A DNA stretch of 64,000 bases, from positions 2,170,001-2,234,000 of the forward strand of contig NW_020825321.1 of assembly GCF_003286085.1 (NCBI RefSeq), in the 5' to 3' direction. Every line of letters begins with the position of its first letter. Within the stretch, counting starts at the first letter, position 1. A model generated the notes under the pieces. It was not told the origin of the DNA, did no database searches, and saw only the letters and a program-made list of their open reading frames with translations. A program made the translations under genes and the position numbers. Positions 43,811-55,980 of this stretch are shown piece by piece. Source of the DNA: Drosophila persimilis (Eukaryota > Arthropoda > Insecta > Diptera > Drosophilidae).

Positions 43811-46130
43811 AACTAACAATTATCTGTTAATAATGGTACTTAATTACAAAAGGAGGAAAGAAGAGAATATAAAAGTTAGTTAAATTTAGGTGATTATAAA
43901 TATTGCATGCTATTAGTTAAAGGGATAGTTCAGGGGATGACAGAGGGAGTTATAATTATGGCATATAACCATAAAAGGTTCATGTTCGGCATAATTAGAC
44001 CGACATATGGGTAGACGGATAGGCCTAAAAGTACAAGTAGGTCTAGATGGAACGGACAAGTCAATCTGACCCAAGAGAGTTTGGGAGTCAACAGTCCCGA
44101 GAAGGAGCTTGTGCACGAACACTACGCCATTGCATATTCTGCGATGGTGCAACGACGGCAGGTCAATAAGATTAAGCCTAGACCGGTAGGGTGGCAAGAT
44201 TCTACCCGAGTCCCAGTTAAAGTTCCGAAAGGCAAAAATTAAAAATTGCTTTTGTACGGATTCAATAGCAACTTGCTGCTCTTTATACTGCGGGCTCCAC
44301 ACACAAGAACAATACTCCAATATAGGAGGCACTAACGAGATACACAGTTGTTTCGTAACGTACGTAGCGCTTGATGAACGCTAGAACACCCTTAGTGTAG
44401 TAGAGTATGTTATAACATGAGGAAGGTCATTCACAAATAAAATAAACAGAAGCGGGCCCAGACGACTTCCCTCTGGCACTCCTGAAGTAACATTAACAAT
44501 ATTTGACAACACATTGGAAAACAAAACATGTTGAGTACGGTTAGAGAGATAGGACAAAATCCGGAGCTTGTGAATAAGCAGAGCATGTTCACAGAATCGA
44601 ATGCCTTGCTGAAGTCCGTAAAAACTACATCCGTCTGCAAACCACTTTGATAACTACGGTGGATTAGGTTAGAAAACTCAAGAAGGTAAGTCGATTTTGA
44701 ACGATGTCTGAAAAAACCGTGTTGCGACGGAGATATCAAGCTGCACCAAAGATGTTTCAGTTGCCAACTGACCAGGAACTCAGCTTCGGGATGGCGGAAA
44801 CTTTGCGATACCCCGATAGTTTTCAAAATTTGATCTTGAACTGAAAGGTCAAGGGTTTGCAAAGGGACTGGGCACAGTGTTTCAAAATGCAACTTGGTGC
44901 ATTATCTGAACCCGCAGAAAACGATATGTCCGTAGATGACAAACCTTCCAGAACAACGCTTTCCTCGAAAATAGACAGAAAAATGCTGTTAGCGTGATTT
45001 AGCTGATACGGATATGGAGTGGATGCGTTGTAAATATGAGACGAGTACGTTGTTTGGAAAAAGGTAGCGAATAAATTTGCAATAACAAAAGCAGAAGCTT
45101 CTGTTTTGTTCTGAAAATGAAGGGACGGAGGAAAAGCGTTTGACTTACACTTAGAGTTAACGTACGAATAGAATTTTATTAGGATAACTACGAACGTTTC
45201 TACTACATTGTAAAGGTAATGATTATAAAACTGACTATTAACGGCAAGGAACAGAGAGCGAGCGGAGGAGTATAGAGCTAAGGCCGACGTGGAGCCCGAC
45301 TTCTGGTACTTTTTATAGAGCCGGGATTTATTGTTTTTTAAGTATGACAAATACTTGGAGAACCAGGGAGGCTTGGACGATACAGGTACAGTGATATCTG
45401 GAACAAATGTATTAAGGGCGGAGTAAATAGAGCTATAAATCGAGCTAACAGTTGCCTCTATGTTCGGTGATGAATAAAGAAACGACCAATCAACACGCGA
45501 GAGATGTAGATCTAAATCGATAAAGTTTGTTTTGCGAAAACACTTTATGTGGCAAGGAGCCATGGAACTGTCAGCACAACCAGATGATTTTAACGGCATT
45601 AATTTGGACATTGCAACCTAATGCAGATACGACAGTATTAATTACTGAGCGGTGGTTTAAGTAAACCTCAGCATCAGACCTTGGAGGAATGTAGGAGCAG
45701 GTTAAATAGAAAAATGCCGAAACAACACGAATTTTGACTGCAATAAATTCAATTCCATGGATGTTATTAAATTGGAATAACTCAGATGAGAAAAAAGATT
45801 TGACTGCAATCAGAGCCCCACCTGCAAAAAATTGGCCGTCCATTCTATAAATAGTGTAACTATCAATGAAAATTTCATGATCATTGATAGAAGAGTTAAG
45901 CCAGGTTTCGGTAAAAGCGATGGCATCAAAATCAAAAGACGCAGTATTTGTATGATTTTGACGCAATTTGCCCAACAAACTACGAACGTTCTGATAGTAC
46001 ATAGAAAAATGCTACATCAGTTTTTAGGAGCAGGTTCGGTAATTCTGGGACTCGAGTTCGAATCTTTATGAATCATGCATAATTTTATGCTCAGGCCATA
46101 TTGACGGTTCAAGAGATTTTGATAGTAGCG
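43811..46130 (-). pseudogene. CR1-clade ORF2 (copy B): endonuclease, RT and C-terminus
   Basis: Reading leftward: YYQNVRSLLGKLRQNH and IAFTETWLNSSINDHE (endonuclease start) at 46002; SCSYIPP at about 45690; linker KPPWFSKYLSYLKNNKSRLYKKY at 45350; FSAGSDNAPSCILKHC at about 44940. After a deletion RT continues with SPSQHGFFRHRS and [25 protein letters not shown] and FAFRNFNWDSGR follow at the C-terminus. Part of the RT core including YADD falls in damaged sequence near 44340-44440. Several frameshifts. The family is close to copies C and E and distinct from copies A and D. The LOA1 element starts at its 5' side. Confidence 0.85.
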
Positions 46131-46143
46131 TTCCAGGGAGGGG

Positions 46144-47229
46144 ATGAGGGCAAAAGCTCATTATAAGGCGGCCCTCAAGTTACTGAGCCGGCTCCAGGGC
46201 AAGGCGGATATCTCCCAAGAGAAGTCTAAGCTAGCCTGGGCTGAGCAACGGGTACAGGAGGGTCGCGAACACTACGCCCAGCTGCCCCAGATGAAGGCAA
46301 CAAACGGTGGATTCGCCAACAAGGTGGAGAAGATGTTGGCCACCAAGAGGCAACGCTCGATCGAGAGTGCTGCCAAAGACACTCCGGCGAGCAAGCGGCA
46401 ACGCGGGCCCAAGGTGGCCACCCGCCAGCCGAAGGCAAGGAAGCCGAGACAGAAGGCAATGAGCAAAGTGTCCAAGAGACATCTCATTGTGGCCTTGATC
46501 GACCGCAGCGACGAGAATGGGAAGATGACGGCGGCGCAGTGGAAGTTAGTCCACGCGCAACTCGTTGAATCACTGATCACTCAAATGGAGGAGGACCCGA
46601 GCGCTCCCATGCCCACGTTCGATGGAGCGGGATGGCTGAACGGGGTCAAGATCCTCAAATGTAACGACGACCCAACGTGGCAGTGGCTGGTGCAGAAGGT
46701 GCCCCTACTGGAAGCTCTGTGGGAGGGGGCCAGCTGGAGGTGGTAGACAGGGAGCTGATCCCGTCCATACCAAAGGCGAAGGTGCTCTTCCCCATTGCTG
46801 TCCAGGGGGAGCGAGCACTGAAGCTGCTGCAGAGGCAAAATCCGGACGTGCCAACGGCTGATTGGAAGGTGCTGTATGCGAATAGCCCACTACCCAACGA
46901 GGGGGGCCAGCATGCTATCCTCCAGATCATCAAGGAGGAAGAGGATATGTTGTATCCCAAGTTCGGGAAGATGGTGTGGGGCGTAGGTAGCGTAAACCTA
47001 CGGCTGAAAAAGCGCCACCCCGAGGACAAAGATGCCAAAAGACACCCTCCAGGCAGGCGAGGTCGAGAAGGACCTAGGTCTGGAGACCATAGTGGAGGCC
47101 GCCCAGGGTCTTGCGCTGGACGACTCGGAGGAGGAGGAGGACGGTGACCTGACAATCATAGTCAACCCGTCGTGCGAGGTTGAGTTAGCCACCCTTGACA
47201 CTAAGGGTGCTGCAACTCAATCTTCATAA
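46144..47229 (+). pseudogene. LOA1 ORF1 (Gag-like)
   Basis: Starts MRAKAHYKAALKLLSRL. The first 200 codons are basic and rich in Lys/Arg (ASKRQRGPKVATRQ, SKRHLIVALIDRSDENGKM). A frameshift near 46725 leads to the frame with VVDRELIPSIPKAKVLF, and another near 47030 to the acidic C-terminus ALDDSEEEEDGDLTIIV. The acidic C-terminal tail is also recognisable in LOA2 (58100-58260). The protein would bind element RNA. It overlaps ORF2 by about 35 bp in another frame, as is common in such elements. No CCHC knuckle is evident. Confidence 0.75.
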
Positions 47230-50200
47230 AAGCAAGGTAGCGTCGGCGGAGCTTCTCATTGCCATGGAGCAAGGGCCCGCCGACATAGCTTTAGTCCAGG
47301 AGCCGTGGATTGCGTCAGGCAACTCTGTGGCCGGACTAAAGTCCTCAAATTACAGCCTTCTCTACTCAACATCGGTAAGCAGGAACAGAACCGCCGTACT
47401 CGTACGGAAGGGAATCCATTCTCATCTTATGTCTCATTACAGCACGGATGACCTGACGGTGGTGATGCTGGAGAGCGAGGAAAAGCGACTAATGGCAGCT
47501 TCCTGCTACATGGCACACGACAGGCCCGCCCCACCGGAAGAACTTAGGAGTCTGGTGACAGAAGCCGGCTCCAAAAATCTCCAACTCCTCATCGGTGCAG
47601 ACGCCAACGCCCATCACAATGTGTGGGGAAGCCCTGACACCAACGATAGAGGTGAGTCACTCCTAGACTTTATCTTATCCACTAACTTAGACGTAGCAAA
47701 CGTGGGGGAGGAACACACCTTCGTGGGTCCCACCTCGTCAAACGTGCTAGACCTAACTCTTGTCACGGGAAAGAGTACCTTGGTATCTGACTGGAGAGTC
47801 CTCGAAAGACCATCCTTCTCAGACCATAAGTACATTCAGTTCAAGTGCGAATTCAAACACTCTTCGAAGATAACAGTCTATAGAAACCCCCGGAACACAA
47901 GCTGGGTAAAGTTTAAAAAGACAGTTACTTCGAAGCTCGCGAATCCGGGCTCAGTGAAATCCGCGGAGGATATGGAGAAGTCCCTAAAGACCCTATCCAA
48001 CGAGTTACTGAACGCCTACCATGCATCGTGCAAACCCTCGAGAACGAAGAGGAGATCCAAGCCACTCTGGTGGAACCGAGATCTCTCTCTCCAAAGGAAC
48101 AACCTCAAGGAATTCTTCAAGATCGCCAAACAAGTGAACGAAGAGATTGTCAATGAGGAATATAAAATCCTACTTAGGAGCTACAAGAAGGAAATACGTA
48201 AGGCACAAAGGAACTCGTAGAGAAACTTCTGCTCCAACATTGAGAAAGTGCCCGAAACCGCTAGGCTCCGGAAGCTGCTCTCAAAGCCGCCCACAGTACA
48301 GAGCCAACTAAAACTAGACAACGGATAGTGGACAGAGGACAGTAAAGAAGCCCTAACAGCACTAATGGAGGCGCACTTCCCTGGATGCACCGAGGTCACT
48401 GACGCCAAGGAGCATCAGGACCTAGCAACTGAGGAACAGCACCCCCCAATAGGTCTGTTAACCACTAAGAGAATCCACTGGGCCATAGACTCCTTCGCGG
48501 CCATAAAAGCACCAGGACTGGACGGGATATTCCCAGCCATGATGCAGTTGACCAAAGAGGTTATTACCCCATGGCTCTTCGCAATATACTCAGCATGCCT
48601 AAGTACGGGCTATATCCCCATCCAATGGAGAACCTCGAGAGTTGTCTTCCTCCCTAAGGCAGGAAAGTGCAGCCACGTGAGTTCCAAGGATTACAGACCG
48701 ATAAGCCTTACCTCCTTTCTACTAAAAACACTAGAAAAGCTGTTGGATTTACACATCAGGAATGAGGTAGGGGGACTGATGTCAACAAACCAACACGCCT
48801 ACACCAAGGGGAAATCAGTGGAGACAGCACTACACTCGCTAGTAGCCACCATCGAGAGCGCACTTCACAACAAAAAGTATGCACTGGGAGCATTTGTGGA
48901 CATCTTAGGAGCATTCAACAACGTGGCCACAACCGCAATAACAAGTCGCCTAGAAGCGAATAACATACACCCTGCAATCAACGTCTGGATCAAAAACCTC
49001 CTAAGTTGTAGACGGGTGCAATCGGAGTGGGGCACCGCTTCCATGGTAAAGGGGGCACACAGAGGCACACCTCAAGGTGGAGTCCTGTCGCCACTACTGT
49101 GGAATTTGGTGGTCGACGACCTCATTAAGAGATTTGAAAGGAAGGCCCCAAAAATAACAGCCTATGCAGATGACATAAGCATACTTATTACGGGTGTATG
49201 TCCATCGACCCTCAGCTCCATAATGGAACGTACACTCAGGGAGATACGTGAGTGGGCGGAAGAGGTAGCACTCAGTATCAACGCGGACAAGACGGACCTC
49301 ATCCTCTTTACCAAGAGGTACAAGGTACCGATATGGACCCCCCCGAAAATTGACCAAACTAGGCTGACTCCAAAATCACAGGTGAAATACCTAGGCACAG
49401 TACTGGACAGCAAGCTGGCATGGAGGCCCAATGTAGTGGAAAGGGTGAAGAAGGCTACCATTGCGCTTTATGCATCCAAGAAGATGCTCAGCAGCACATG
49501 GGGCCTGTCACCTGCTCTAATGCACTGGATCTACATCTCGGTGGTGCGACCAACTCTGCTGTATGGAGCCTTAGTGTGGTGGCAGGCTATTGAAAAGAAG
49601 ACATACCATAAGCTTATGGAAAAGACTCAGCGACAGGCTCTGCTCTGTATTACAGGGGCGCTGAGGTCAGCCCCAACAAAAGCACTCGAAACTGTACTCG
49701 GAATCGACCCCCTGGACATTCACGCTCGCCTGATTGCGGGAAAGTTACACAACGCCTTATAGCATCAGGAAACCTATCCATACAAGGATACGGGCACAGT
49801 GCAATTGGCAGGGACATGACCAGATCAACTGATTACATGACCCCCCAAACTTGCCTTGACGTCAAAACAACCACATCTTTAGGACGTGAAGACTGGAAAA
49901 TTGGAAGGGACCAAATTGAGCACCTCAATATATACACAGACGGCTCCAAGATGGAAGGAGGAGTAGGAGCGGGCCTATACTGTACAGACCCTGAGATAAG
50001 GCTGTCGTATAAGCTACCGGACCAATGCAGCATATTCCAGGCTGAAGTTTTTGCCATCGGGAGGGCAGCGGAGGTCGCTCTCCTAACAGAACGAGCACAC
50101 GATGCGGTCAACCTATTCGTCGACAGCCAAGCGGCGATAAGATCCATGCAGTCGTCCGCGGTCAGTTCCAGAAGTGTCTTGGCGAGCAGGGAGGCATTAG

Positions 50201-50768
50201 ACATCCTAAGCACGACAAAGACAGTGCGGATCTATTGGGTTCCCAGCCACCAGGGCATCGAAGGAAACGAAGCGGCGGACGTACTAGCTAAGGAAGGCGT
50301 CGGGCTGGAGAATAGGAGAACCGAGAACGTGCCTGTCTCCCTTAGAACGATGCAATGCGATCTAGAGAAGCAGGCTAGAACACAGACTGATAGCAGATGG
50401 AACAGTACCACCACCTGCAGAGCCTCGAAGATAATGTGCAAGGAACGCAACGAGAAACTTAGCCACTACCTACTGCACCTACCACGAAAAGACTGTAAAT
50501 TGCTAGTGGGAATACTTACAGGTCACTGTCTGGCTGCTGCACATGCAGCTAAGCTAGGCATCACCAACAGAGAGTGTTGTAGGAAATGTGATGAACCTGG
50601 GCTATCGAAACCCTGGAACATCTCATCTGCTACTGTCCGGCTCTCTCAAGGGCAAGGAGGAGATACCTGGGCGCCCCAGTGCTGGCATCACTGGAAGATG
50701 CCTCCAAAAGGACGCCACAGGAACTGCTGGCCTATGCTAAAAACACCTCGATTCTCGGGGACTTTTAA
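47195..50768 (+). pseudogene. LOA1 ORF2: APE endonuclease, reverse transcriptase, RNase H
   Basis: Endonuclease: LRVLQLNLHKSK, ALVQEPWIASG with catalytic Glu, LIGADANAHHNVWGS, and PSFSDHKYIQF with the Asp-His pair (47195-47840). RT: KAPGLDGIFPAMM, KDYRPISLTSF, NQHAYTKGKSVETAL, FVDILGAFNN with Asp, RGTPQGGVLSPLLWN and YADDISIL (48365-49762). RNase H: IYTDGSKMEGGVGAG, FQAEVFAI, LFVDSQAA and HQGIEGNEAAD (49816 on), all acidic residues present. The C-terminal C-x-x-C...H...C motif follows at about 50575-50630. Defects seen: TAG at 48218, TAG at 48326, a frameshift near 49760 and another near 50605. Confidence 0.88.
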
Positions 50769-50866
50769 ACCACCAAAACACTCCCGCGACGGTTCATACA
50801 CCCCCCCCTATCCGGATAACTAAGGGACAGATTGGCCTATGCGTGGCCCCGCTGAGGGCCGTCCGG

Positions 50867-50889
50867 GTTAACCTAACCCTAACCTAACC
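50867..50889 (+). repeat. CCTAA-type short repeat at the LOA1 3' end
   Basis: TTAACCTAACCCTAACCTAACC lies about 100 bp after the ORF2 stop. It looks like TTAGG repeats on the opposite strand, but as a 23-bp tract at the end of a retrotransposon it is more likely the element's 3' tail than telomeric DNA. Confidence 0.6.
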
Positions 50890-52150
50890 GTGTGGTGGCC
50901 TGCCCTATTAAAAATGACAATCACCAATCAGCTGGGCAAAGTCAGCGAACTGCCGCCCTATGCATCAGTGGAGCTCTTCGTACCCCACCAATGATGTGCT
51001 AAACGCCATGTTATGCCTCGAGAGCCTTGACCTTGCAGGAAAAGAGCAAGCAGAAATGGCAGCAATACGTCTTAGAGACTCTGAGCAATGGGTCCCTCAG
51101 CACATAGGTCACTCATACATACTAAATAACAACATTATTGTCCCAGTAAGAACGGACTATCAAGTTCCAGGGGAGTACACAGAGAGTCCCTTCAGACTAT
51201 CATCCCCCACAGAGACGAATAGCTCGAGGGACTCTCAGGCCCAGACGGGGCCAAAAACATCTTCACGGGTGGTTCGAGGCTGGACGGTAGGGTCGGCGGA
51301 GGAATCTACTCTTAACAGCTACACATAAGGCACTCTTTCAGGCTTCTAGATCACTGTAGCGTCTTCCAAGCGGAAGTACTACCTTCAAACGGTCAACGCC
51401 ACGGCAACCCAGCTAAACATCTATAGCGACAGCCAAACTGCGATCAAATCACTTAATGCGATTTCGTCGAACTCGGCCACCGTGGCAAACTGTCGCAGAT
51501 CTCTTCACGAGATGGCTCAGCAATTTGCTATCAGCCTTATATGGGTCCCGGGCCACCGAGACTTTGAGGGCAACTGTATAGCGGACGAGCTGGCCAGATC
51601 TGGTACTGCAACCACCCCTTTATAAGATAATGAGGATATTTGTATGCCTATGGCCACCTGTAAGCTTATCATAAAGGAGCAATGCAAGCGAATGGCAGAC
51701 GTTAATTGGCGAATGGGACCATGCAGTCGCATGGTAGGCAGAAAAATGGGTAGCGCAGTCATACGTTTCCTTACAGGACATTGGCTAAAAGGCACCCACG
51801 CTAACAGGCTGGGTGCCCCACATAATAATTTTTGCCGTAGCTGCAGAGACGAGGACGAGGAGGAGACAGTGGAACACATGTTCTACTCCTGTTCAGCTCT
51901 CAGCAGAAAATGGCTACACTACTTAGGCTCTGCCTTTCTAACCGACATCTCGGAGATGTCTACACTATGTCCCAGAAAGATCGCTAACTTTATAAAAACA
52001 TCTGGCTATAAGAACCTCATTGGGCCCAATGAACTGCATCGGTTGTTGTGAAACAATATTAATTATATAAAAATAGTAAGAACTAAAGAAGGATATTTTG
52101 GGCCGACATTGCCAGAGCTAATCAAGGCTTAACGTTAAATTGATTAGGAA
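50890..52150 (+). pseudogene. 3' part of a second LOA-clade element (RNase H and zinc tail)
   Basis: Pieces in several frames: SRLDGRVGGGIYS and LLDHCSVFQAEV (RNase H start, about 51270-51375), IYSDSQTAIKSL (51420), WVPGHRDFEGNCIADELAR (51540), then the open frame 51644-52051 with FLTGHWLKGTHANRLG and NNFCRSCRDEDEEETVEHMF, the zinc motif. The 3' end sequence TTGGGCCCAATGAACTGCAT is shared with 63821. It is closer to LOA2 than to LOA1 and has no RT. Confidence 0.8.
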
Positions 52151-53070
52151 ATGAACTGAATATATAAAAATTGTAAAGAAATGAACTCTATAGAAACGAT
52201 TTTCCTTAATATCTATATGTCTAAATGATTTTACATTTAAAGTCAAAATTAATGGAAGTGCAAACACCAGAAAGAATAAGACAAAGGCAAAGAGAATATC
52301 TGTGATGAAATTGATGCGCGTTTATATGTTTGTGCATACGCACATATACACTCGAATTGTCTTGGAACGAAATCTGGCGCTTGGCGTGTGAGTTATCAGG
52401 CTCTTCCTTTCCTCGCGCTGCACCGGTGCTATGCCCTGCTATTTCGCGGGTATGTTCGTACTCACGACCCGAAGATCACATGGTTGTCCCCGACACGGGT
52501 CAATCCGGCTCTAGATTCCTGCTCTTTAATTCACGTCTTCTACACAATTTCATGTGTTAGTCTTGAGAGCGCCATAGCACGGCAGACCTCTAGCAACCAA
52601 GACATTCTGTAATAGATTTTGAAGTCAGCGAATGTTCCAAACCTAATTTCCTCGATAATCATTTTCTTTAGCTCTACGTAGCACTTTGCACTTTCACCAC
52701 ACAATATAGCTCGGCTTATCATGATTTTAGCCTGTTCTTTGCCGACTTGCAGATACGTAATTGGGTATGTATTATGTAATACAAGGACACTCTAACTTTG
52801 CACTGGAATTTGGCACTAATTGCACTGGCAAATCTGAAGCGAAATTCGGGCGAAATTTAGCATTGATCTGCGTGGCCACCGTCGCTGTCGGCTTAAGCGG
52901 CACAGACGAGCTTTAACAGGACCCTTCCATGGAAGTTCGGTCTCGAGAGACGAAAGGGAACATTCGAGCAATTAAAGCTCAATTTTCGAAGAAGCTGTTT
53001 CTAAAGCCTTGGTGTACAAACTAATCAAGTTGTCGCGAGTTTTGAATCTGTTTTTGTATCTGGGGAACTA
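52151..53070. other. Stretch without a recognised gene
   Basis: Mostly unassigned. A minus-strand frame near 52720-52560 (AKCYVELKKMIIEEIRFG) has a loose resemblance to retrotransposon gag but is too short to support. Otherwise nothing recognisable. Confidence 0.35.
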
Positions 53071-53073
53071 TTA

Positions 53074-53894
53074 GGGCTCGCGCACACTATAGCTAAAAGC
53101 GGAGCTGAAATCGACGCTGATCTGAGAGCTTTTCTCAGGCAGAATCAGCTTGCAGGTGCGTACATTGTCGGCTGATCTGATTGCTGAAAGCTGAAAGCCA
53201 CTGCCTCCCTTTGTCTATCTCCTTAAGTGGCATCAATAGATATCATTATAATTATTATTATTATATTGTTAATGAATTATTACTTCACAGCACGTACAGT
53301 AGCCAGACGGAAGTTTTCTTCGTTTTTTTTTTAAATTACGTGTATTTTAACCACATTTCCGTTGAGTTTGTATTCGTATTACTTTTATTTTACGAATTAT
53401 TATTAAATTTTTCAATTATTATTTATTTTGTATAATAATAAACATTGTGATGTCTTTCGAGCGTTTACTGTACTTGGGGACATAGTATATTATATTTATT
53501 GGTAATGGTAAATAATAAAACTTTTTTGACCAATTTATCGCCTTCCAGAAATTATAGAAATAAAACTATTATTCGAATATTTTTAATAGTCCTGCTTATT
53601 CCCCAGCGCTGGGTTAACCGTAATTTCGCTTAACAATGTTTTGCAGCCCATTTTCGATCACTTATGAGCCAATACACTTGAACAAAATCAGCAATCAGCT
53701 TGCTGAAAAAACAAGCATGCTTGATCGATCAAACTAAGCTGAGCTGATTTCAGCGAGCTTTTTCAGCTTTCAGCTCAGCTCAGTCTGCAATGTGCGCACT
53801 TGCACCGGTGCCGTGTGTTTGTTTTTTCAGAGCTTATAAATCAGCTATCAGCTCCGCTTTCAGCTCCGATTTCAGCTACAGTGTGCGCGAGCCC
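53074..53894. mobile_element. 821-bp MITE with TTA target duplication (PIF/Harbinger-like)
   Basis: Terminal inverted repeats: GGGCTCGCGCACACTATAGC at the left and the complement of GTGTGCGCGAGCCC at the right, continuing imperfectly for about 50 bp. TTA flanks both ends (53071-53073, 53895-53897), a 3-bp duplication as made by PIF/Harbinger transposases. Subterminal regions contain many AGCTGA/TCAGCT motifs. The interior has no transposase frame. The superfamily assignment is inference from the duplication and ends. Confidence 0.65.
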
Positions 53895-53919
53895 TTAGGG
53901 AATTTAATCTGTAATGAGT

Positions 53920-54560
53920 AATGAGCAAAGAAACGACCAATCAATAAGCGAGAGATGTACACCTAAATCAATAAAGCTTGTTTTGTGAAAGAACTTTATG
54001 CGGTAAAGAGCCATGGAACTGTCAGCAACACCAGATCGGGTACACTCAAAGCATATCGACAGAGTTGGATGGTAAGGATCTTCAGGAAATTATATTAGGC
54101 TTGGTCAGGATACCGTTACTAGGGAAGTATCGTTATCAAACTTGAGGTCCAGAAGTCTGTACCTAATGTTTTTAACGGCATTAATTTGGACGAGGGAAAT
54201 ATCCGTTAGGACATTGATAAAGCTATTGTGGCAATTGGGAAAAATAAGGAGGAGCAAGTTAAATAAAAAAATGCCGACACAATACGAACTTTGACTGCAA
54301 AAAATTCAATTCAATGGATGTTATTGAATGGGAATAACTCAGATAAGAAATCAGATTTGAATGCAATCCGAAGCCCACCAGCGAAAGATGGGTGGTCCAT
54401 TCTATAAATACTGTAACTATCATTGAAAATTTCATGATCATTAATAGAAGAGTTAAGCCAGGTTTCGGTAAAAGAGATGGCATCTAAATCAAAAGAGTCA
54501 CTATTTGTATGAATTTGACGCAATTTGCCCAACAATTAACGAACGTTCTGATAGTGAATA
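53920..54560 (-). pseudogene. CR1 copy C, start of ORF2 (endonuclease)
   Basis: Leftward frame: LLGKLRQIHTNSDSF, ISFTETWLNSSINDHE with catalytic Glu, and FAGGLRIAFKSDF. It is close to CR1 copy B over the same region. After about 54240 it becomes fragmentary and ends at about 53920 by truncation; an extra stretch at about 54035-54170 absent from copy B may be a small insertion. Confidence 0.8.
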
Positions 54561-54573
54561 GAAAAATGGTACA

Positions 54574-55598
54574 TCAGTTTTTTGGAGAAGCCGGTTCGGT
54601 AATTCGAGGACTCGGGTTGGAATATTTATGAAGGAACTCATGCGTAATTGTATTCTCAGGCCATATTGACGGTTCAAGAGATTTAGATGGAAAAGAATCA
54701 GGAGGGAGAATTTTAAAGTATGATATGTTGCGCTTATGCTTAAATGTAAATTTAGTCACAATTCTATCATCAGGTGAAGCGTCAAGCCTAGAGGAAATAT
54801 GTCGTTTACCATCCTCCGTTGTAGCCTGAGGAATAAGACGGAAAACAAATATTGCTTTTCGAGGCACCACAGCTCTTAGTTGAAGTCCCGAGCGAGATCT
54901 TGATGGGGGAGCCACTCTTAAAAGAGATCTGGGTCCTGGGGCAAACGAATTGGCAGCAACGGATGGTTCAGGAATTGGCAAGGCATCACCAGCAACCAAC
55001 ACACCCGCACTAGGACCACTTTCCACGTCAGAAGTGACGGCAACAGAAACTGCAGGGATGGGATTGATGCTGTTGGGAACTTGGATGCTCGAAGGAAGCA
55101 TATTGTTCGGTGTAAAAAACACCTGAGCTGCCGTTGGCGGTTTTGCTGCTAACGGCGAGGCATGACCACACGGAGTAACAAATGCTTGGATGGATGAAGG
55201 TGGGAAGCAGGCGTACCAATCGGATTAGATTGCAAGAGATTAGTATCATTATGCGGAATTTTCCGTCTAGGTGATTCGCTCAAGAGTTTGAGCCCAAGAA
55301 ACTGCGATTCTAGGGCTAGAAATTTCCCGTTAAGAGCCAGGAATTGTTTCCAGACATCCAGAAACCCAGTTCGAGTCAGTCTCATAAATGTGCGCATTTC
55401 GGCCTCAATCTCCCTACAAACCAGACATGACCAAGACAGGTCCATGCGTTTCGAGATCAGATCATTTAGCCGGCCAAAATTTCCGCCACCAGCACATTTT
55501 ATGTGCGCAAAATTGTCGCACAGCCAGCAGCTAAGGAATGAATCACCAATGATTACACCACCGAATTCACATTTCTTTGCACTACAAACGATTGCCAT
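54574..55598 (-). pseudogene. CR1 copy C ORF1 with PHD-type zinc finger
   Basis: The start MAIVCSAKKCEFGGV leads into a PHD-like finger: C-x-x-x-x-C, CWLCDNFAHIKC and WSCLVC. It is followed by a probable coiled-coil (MRTFMRLTRTGFLDVWKQF) and the conserved GLKLLSESPRRK. Beyond a frame change near 55145 the C-terminal half is open (55122-54574), ending FLHKYSNPSPRITEPASPKN. PHD fingers in ORF1 are a known property of CR1-group elements. The start is chosen because the finger begins immediately and copy D has the same arrangement (MEYAVVCAKKTC). Confidence 0.82.
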
Positions 55599-55960
55599 TA
55601 TTGACGACAGTACGAGTGCACGAGTAATAAAAGCACAGAGTGAGAACGCAAGCGAAATGGGAGAGCAGTCAGCAGAGCGATCCCGACAATCAGCAGCAGC
55701 GGCAATATTTCAGAGCAGACGATCCAACGAATTGTATAGAACAAGCAGTAAACTCACCAAAGCAGAGACAACGAAAGAATAGTCCACAAAGGGGGAGAAT
55801 ATAGGCGATCCATGGCGAGTAACAGCAAGAGCAGCAGGCCCCCTATGCTTTCAAGACAGAGTGTAGGCGATGCCAATTCTGATCCTTGAGAACAGTGCAC
55901 ACCGAAGACACGATGATCAAAAGCCGACTGAATAAAATCAATAACACGTTATTTAGTTGA
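55599..55960 (-). other. Probable 5' leader of CR1 copy C
   Basis: Sequence upstream of the ORF1 start, rich in CAGCAG/GAGCGA motifs, with no gene. The 5' boundary is not visible. Confidence 0.4.
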
Positions 55961-55980
55961 TATATTGTATTTATATTAAA

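Larger units (their letters stand above)
46131..50889 (+). mobile_element. LOA-clade non-LTR retrotransposon LOA1, near full length
   Basis: The best preserved non-LTR element here: a short leader, ORF1 (46144-47229) and ORF2 (47195-50768) with APE endonuclease, RT, RNase H and a C-terminal zinc motif, then a short 3' UTR ending in CCTAA-type repeats. Presence of RNase H and RT motifs such as HAYTKGKSVETAL and GTPQGGVLSPLLWNL fits the LOA group (Bilbo/LOA type). Lesions are few: about two frameshifts in ORF1, and two stops and two frameshifts in ORF2. It adjoins the 5' side of CR1 copy B. Confidence 0.85.

Noticed and set aside
46226..46580. Overlapping antisense frames under LOA1 ORF1, rich in Ser/Leu/Pro.
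   Set aside because: GC-rich coding sequence produces such frames by chance; the sense frame fits LOA ORF1.
50867..50889. Telomeric repeat or chromosome end.
   Set aside because: The tract is only 23 bp, is imperfect and sits at the 3' end of a retrotransposon.
52540..52722. Minus-strand frame with a faint gag-like pattern.
   Set aside because: Too short and without zinc knuckle or neighbouring pol domains.
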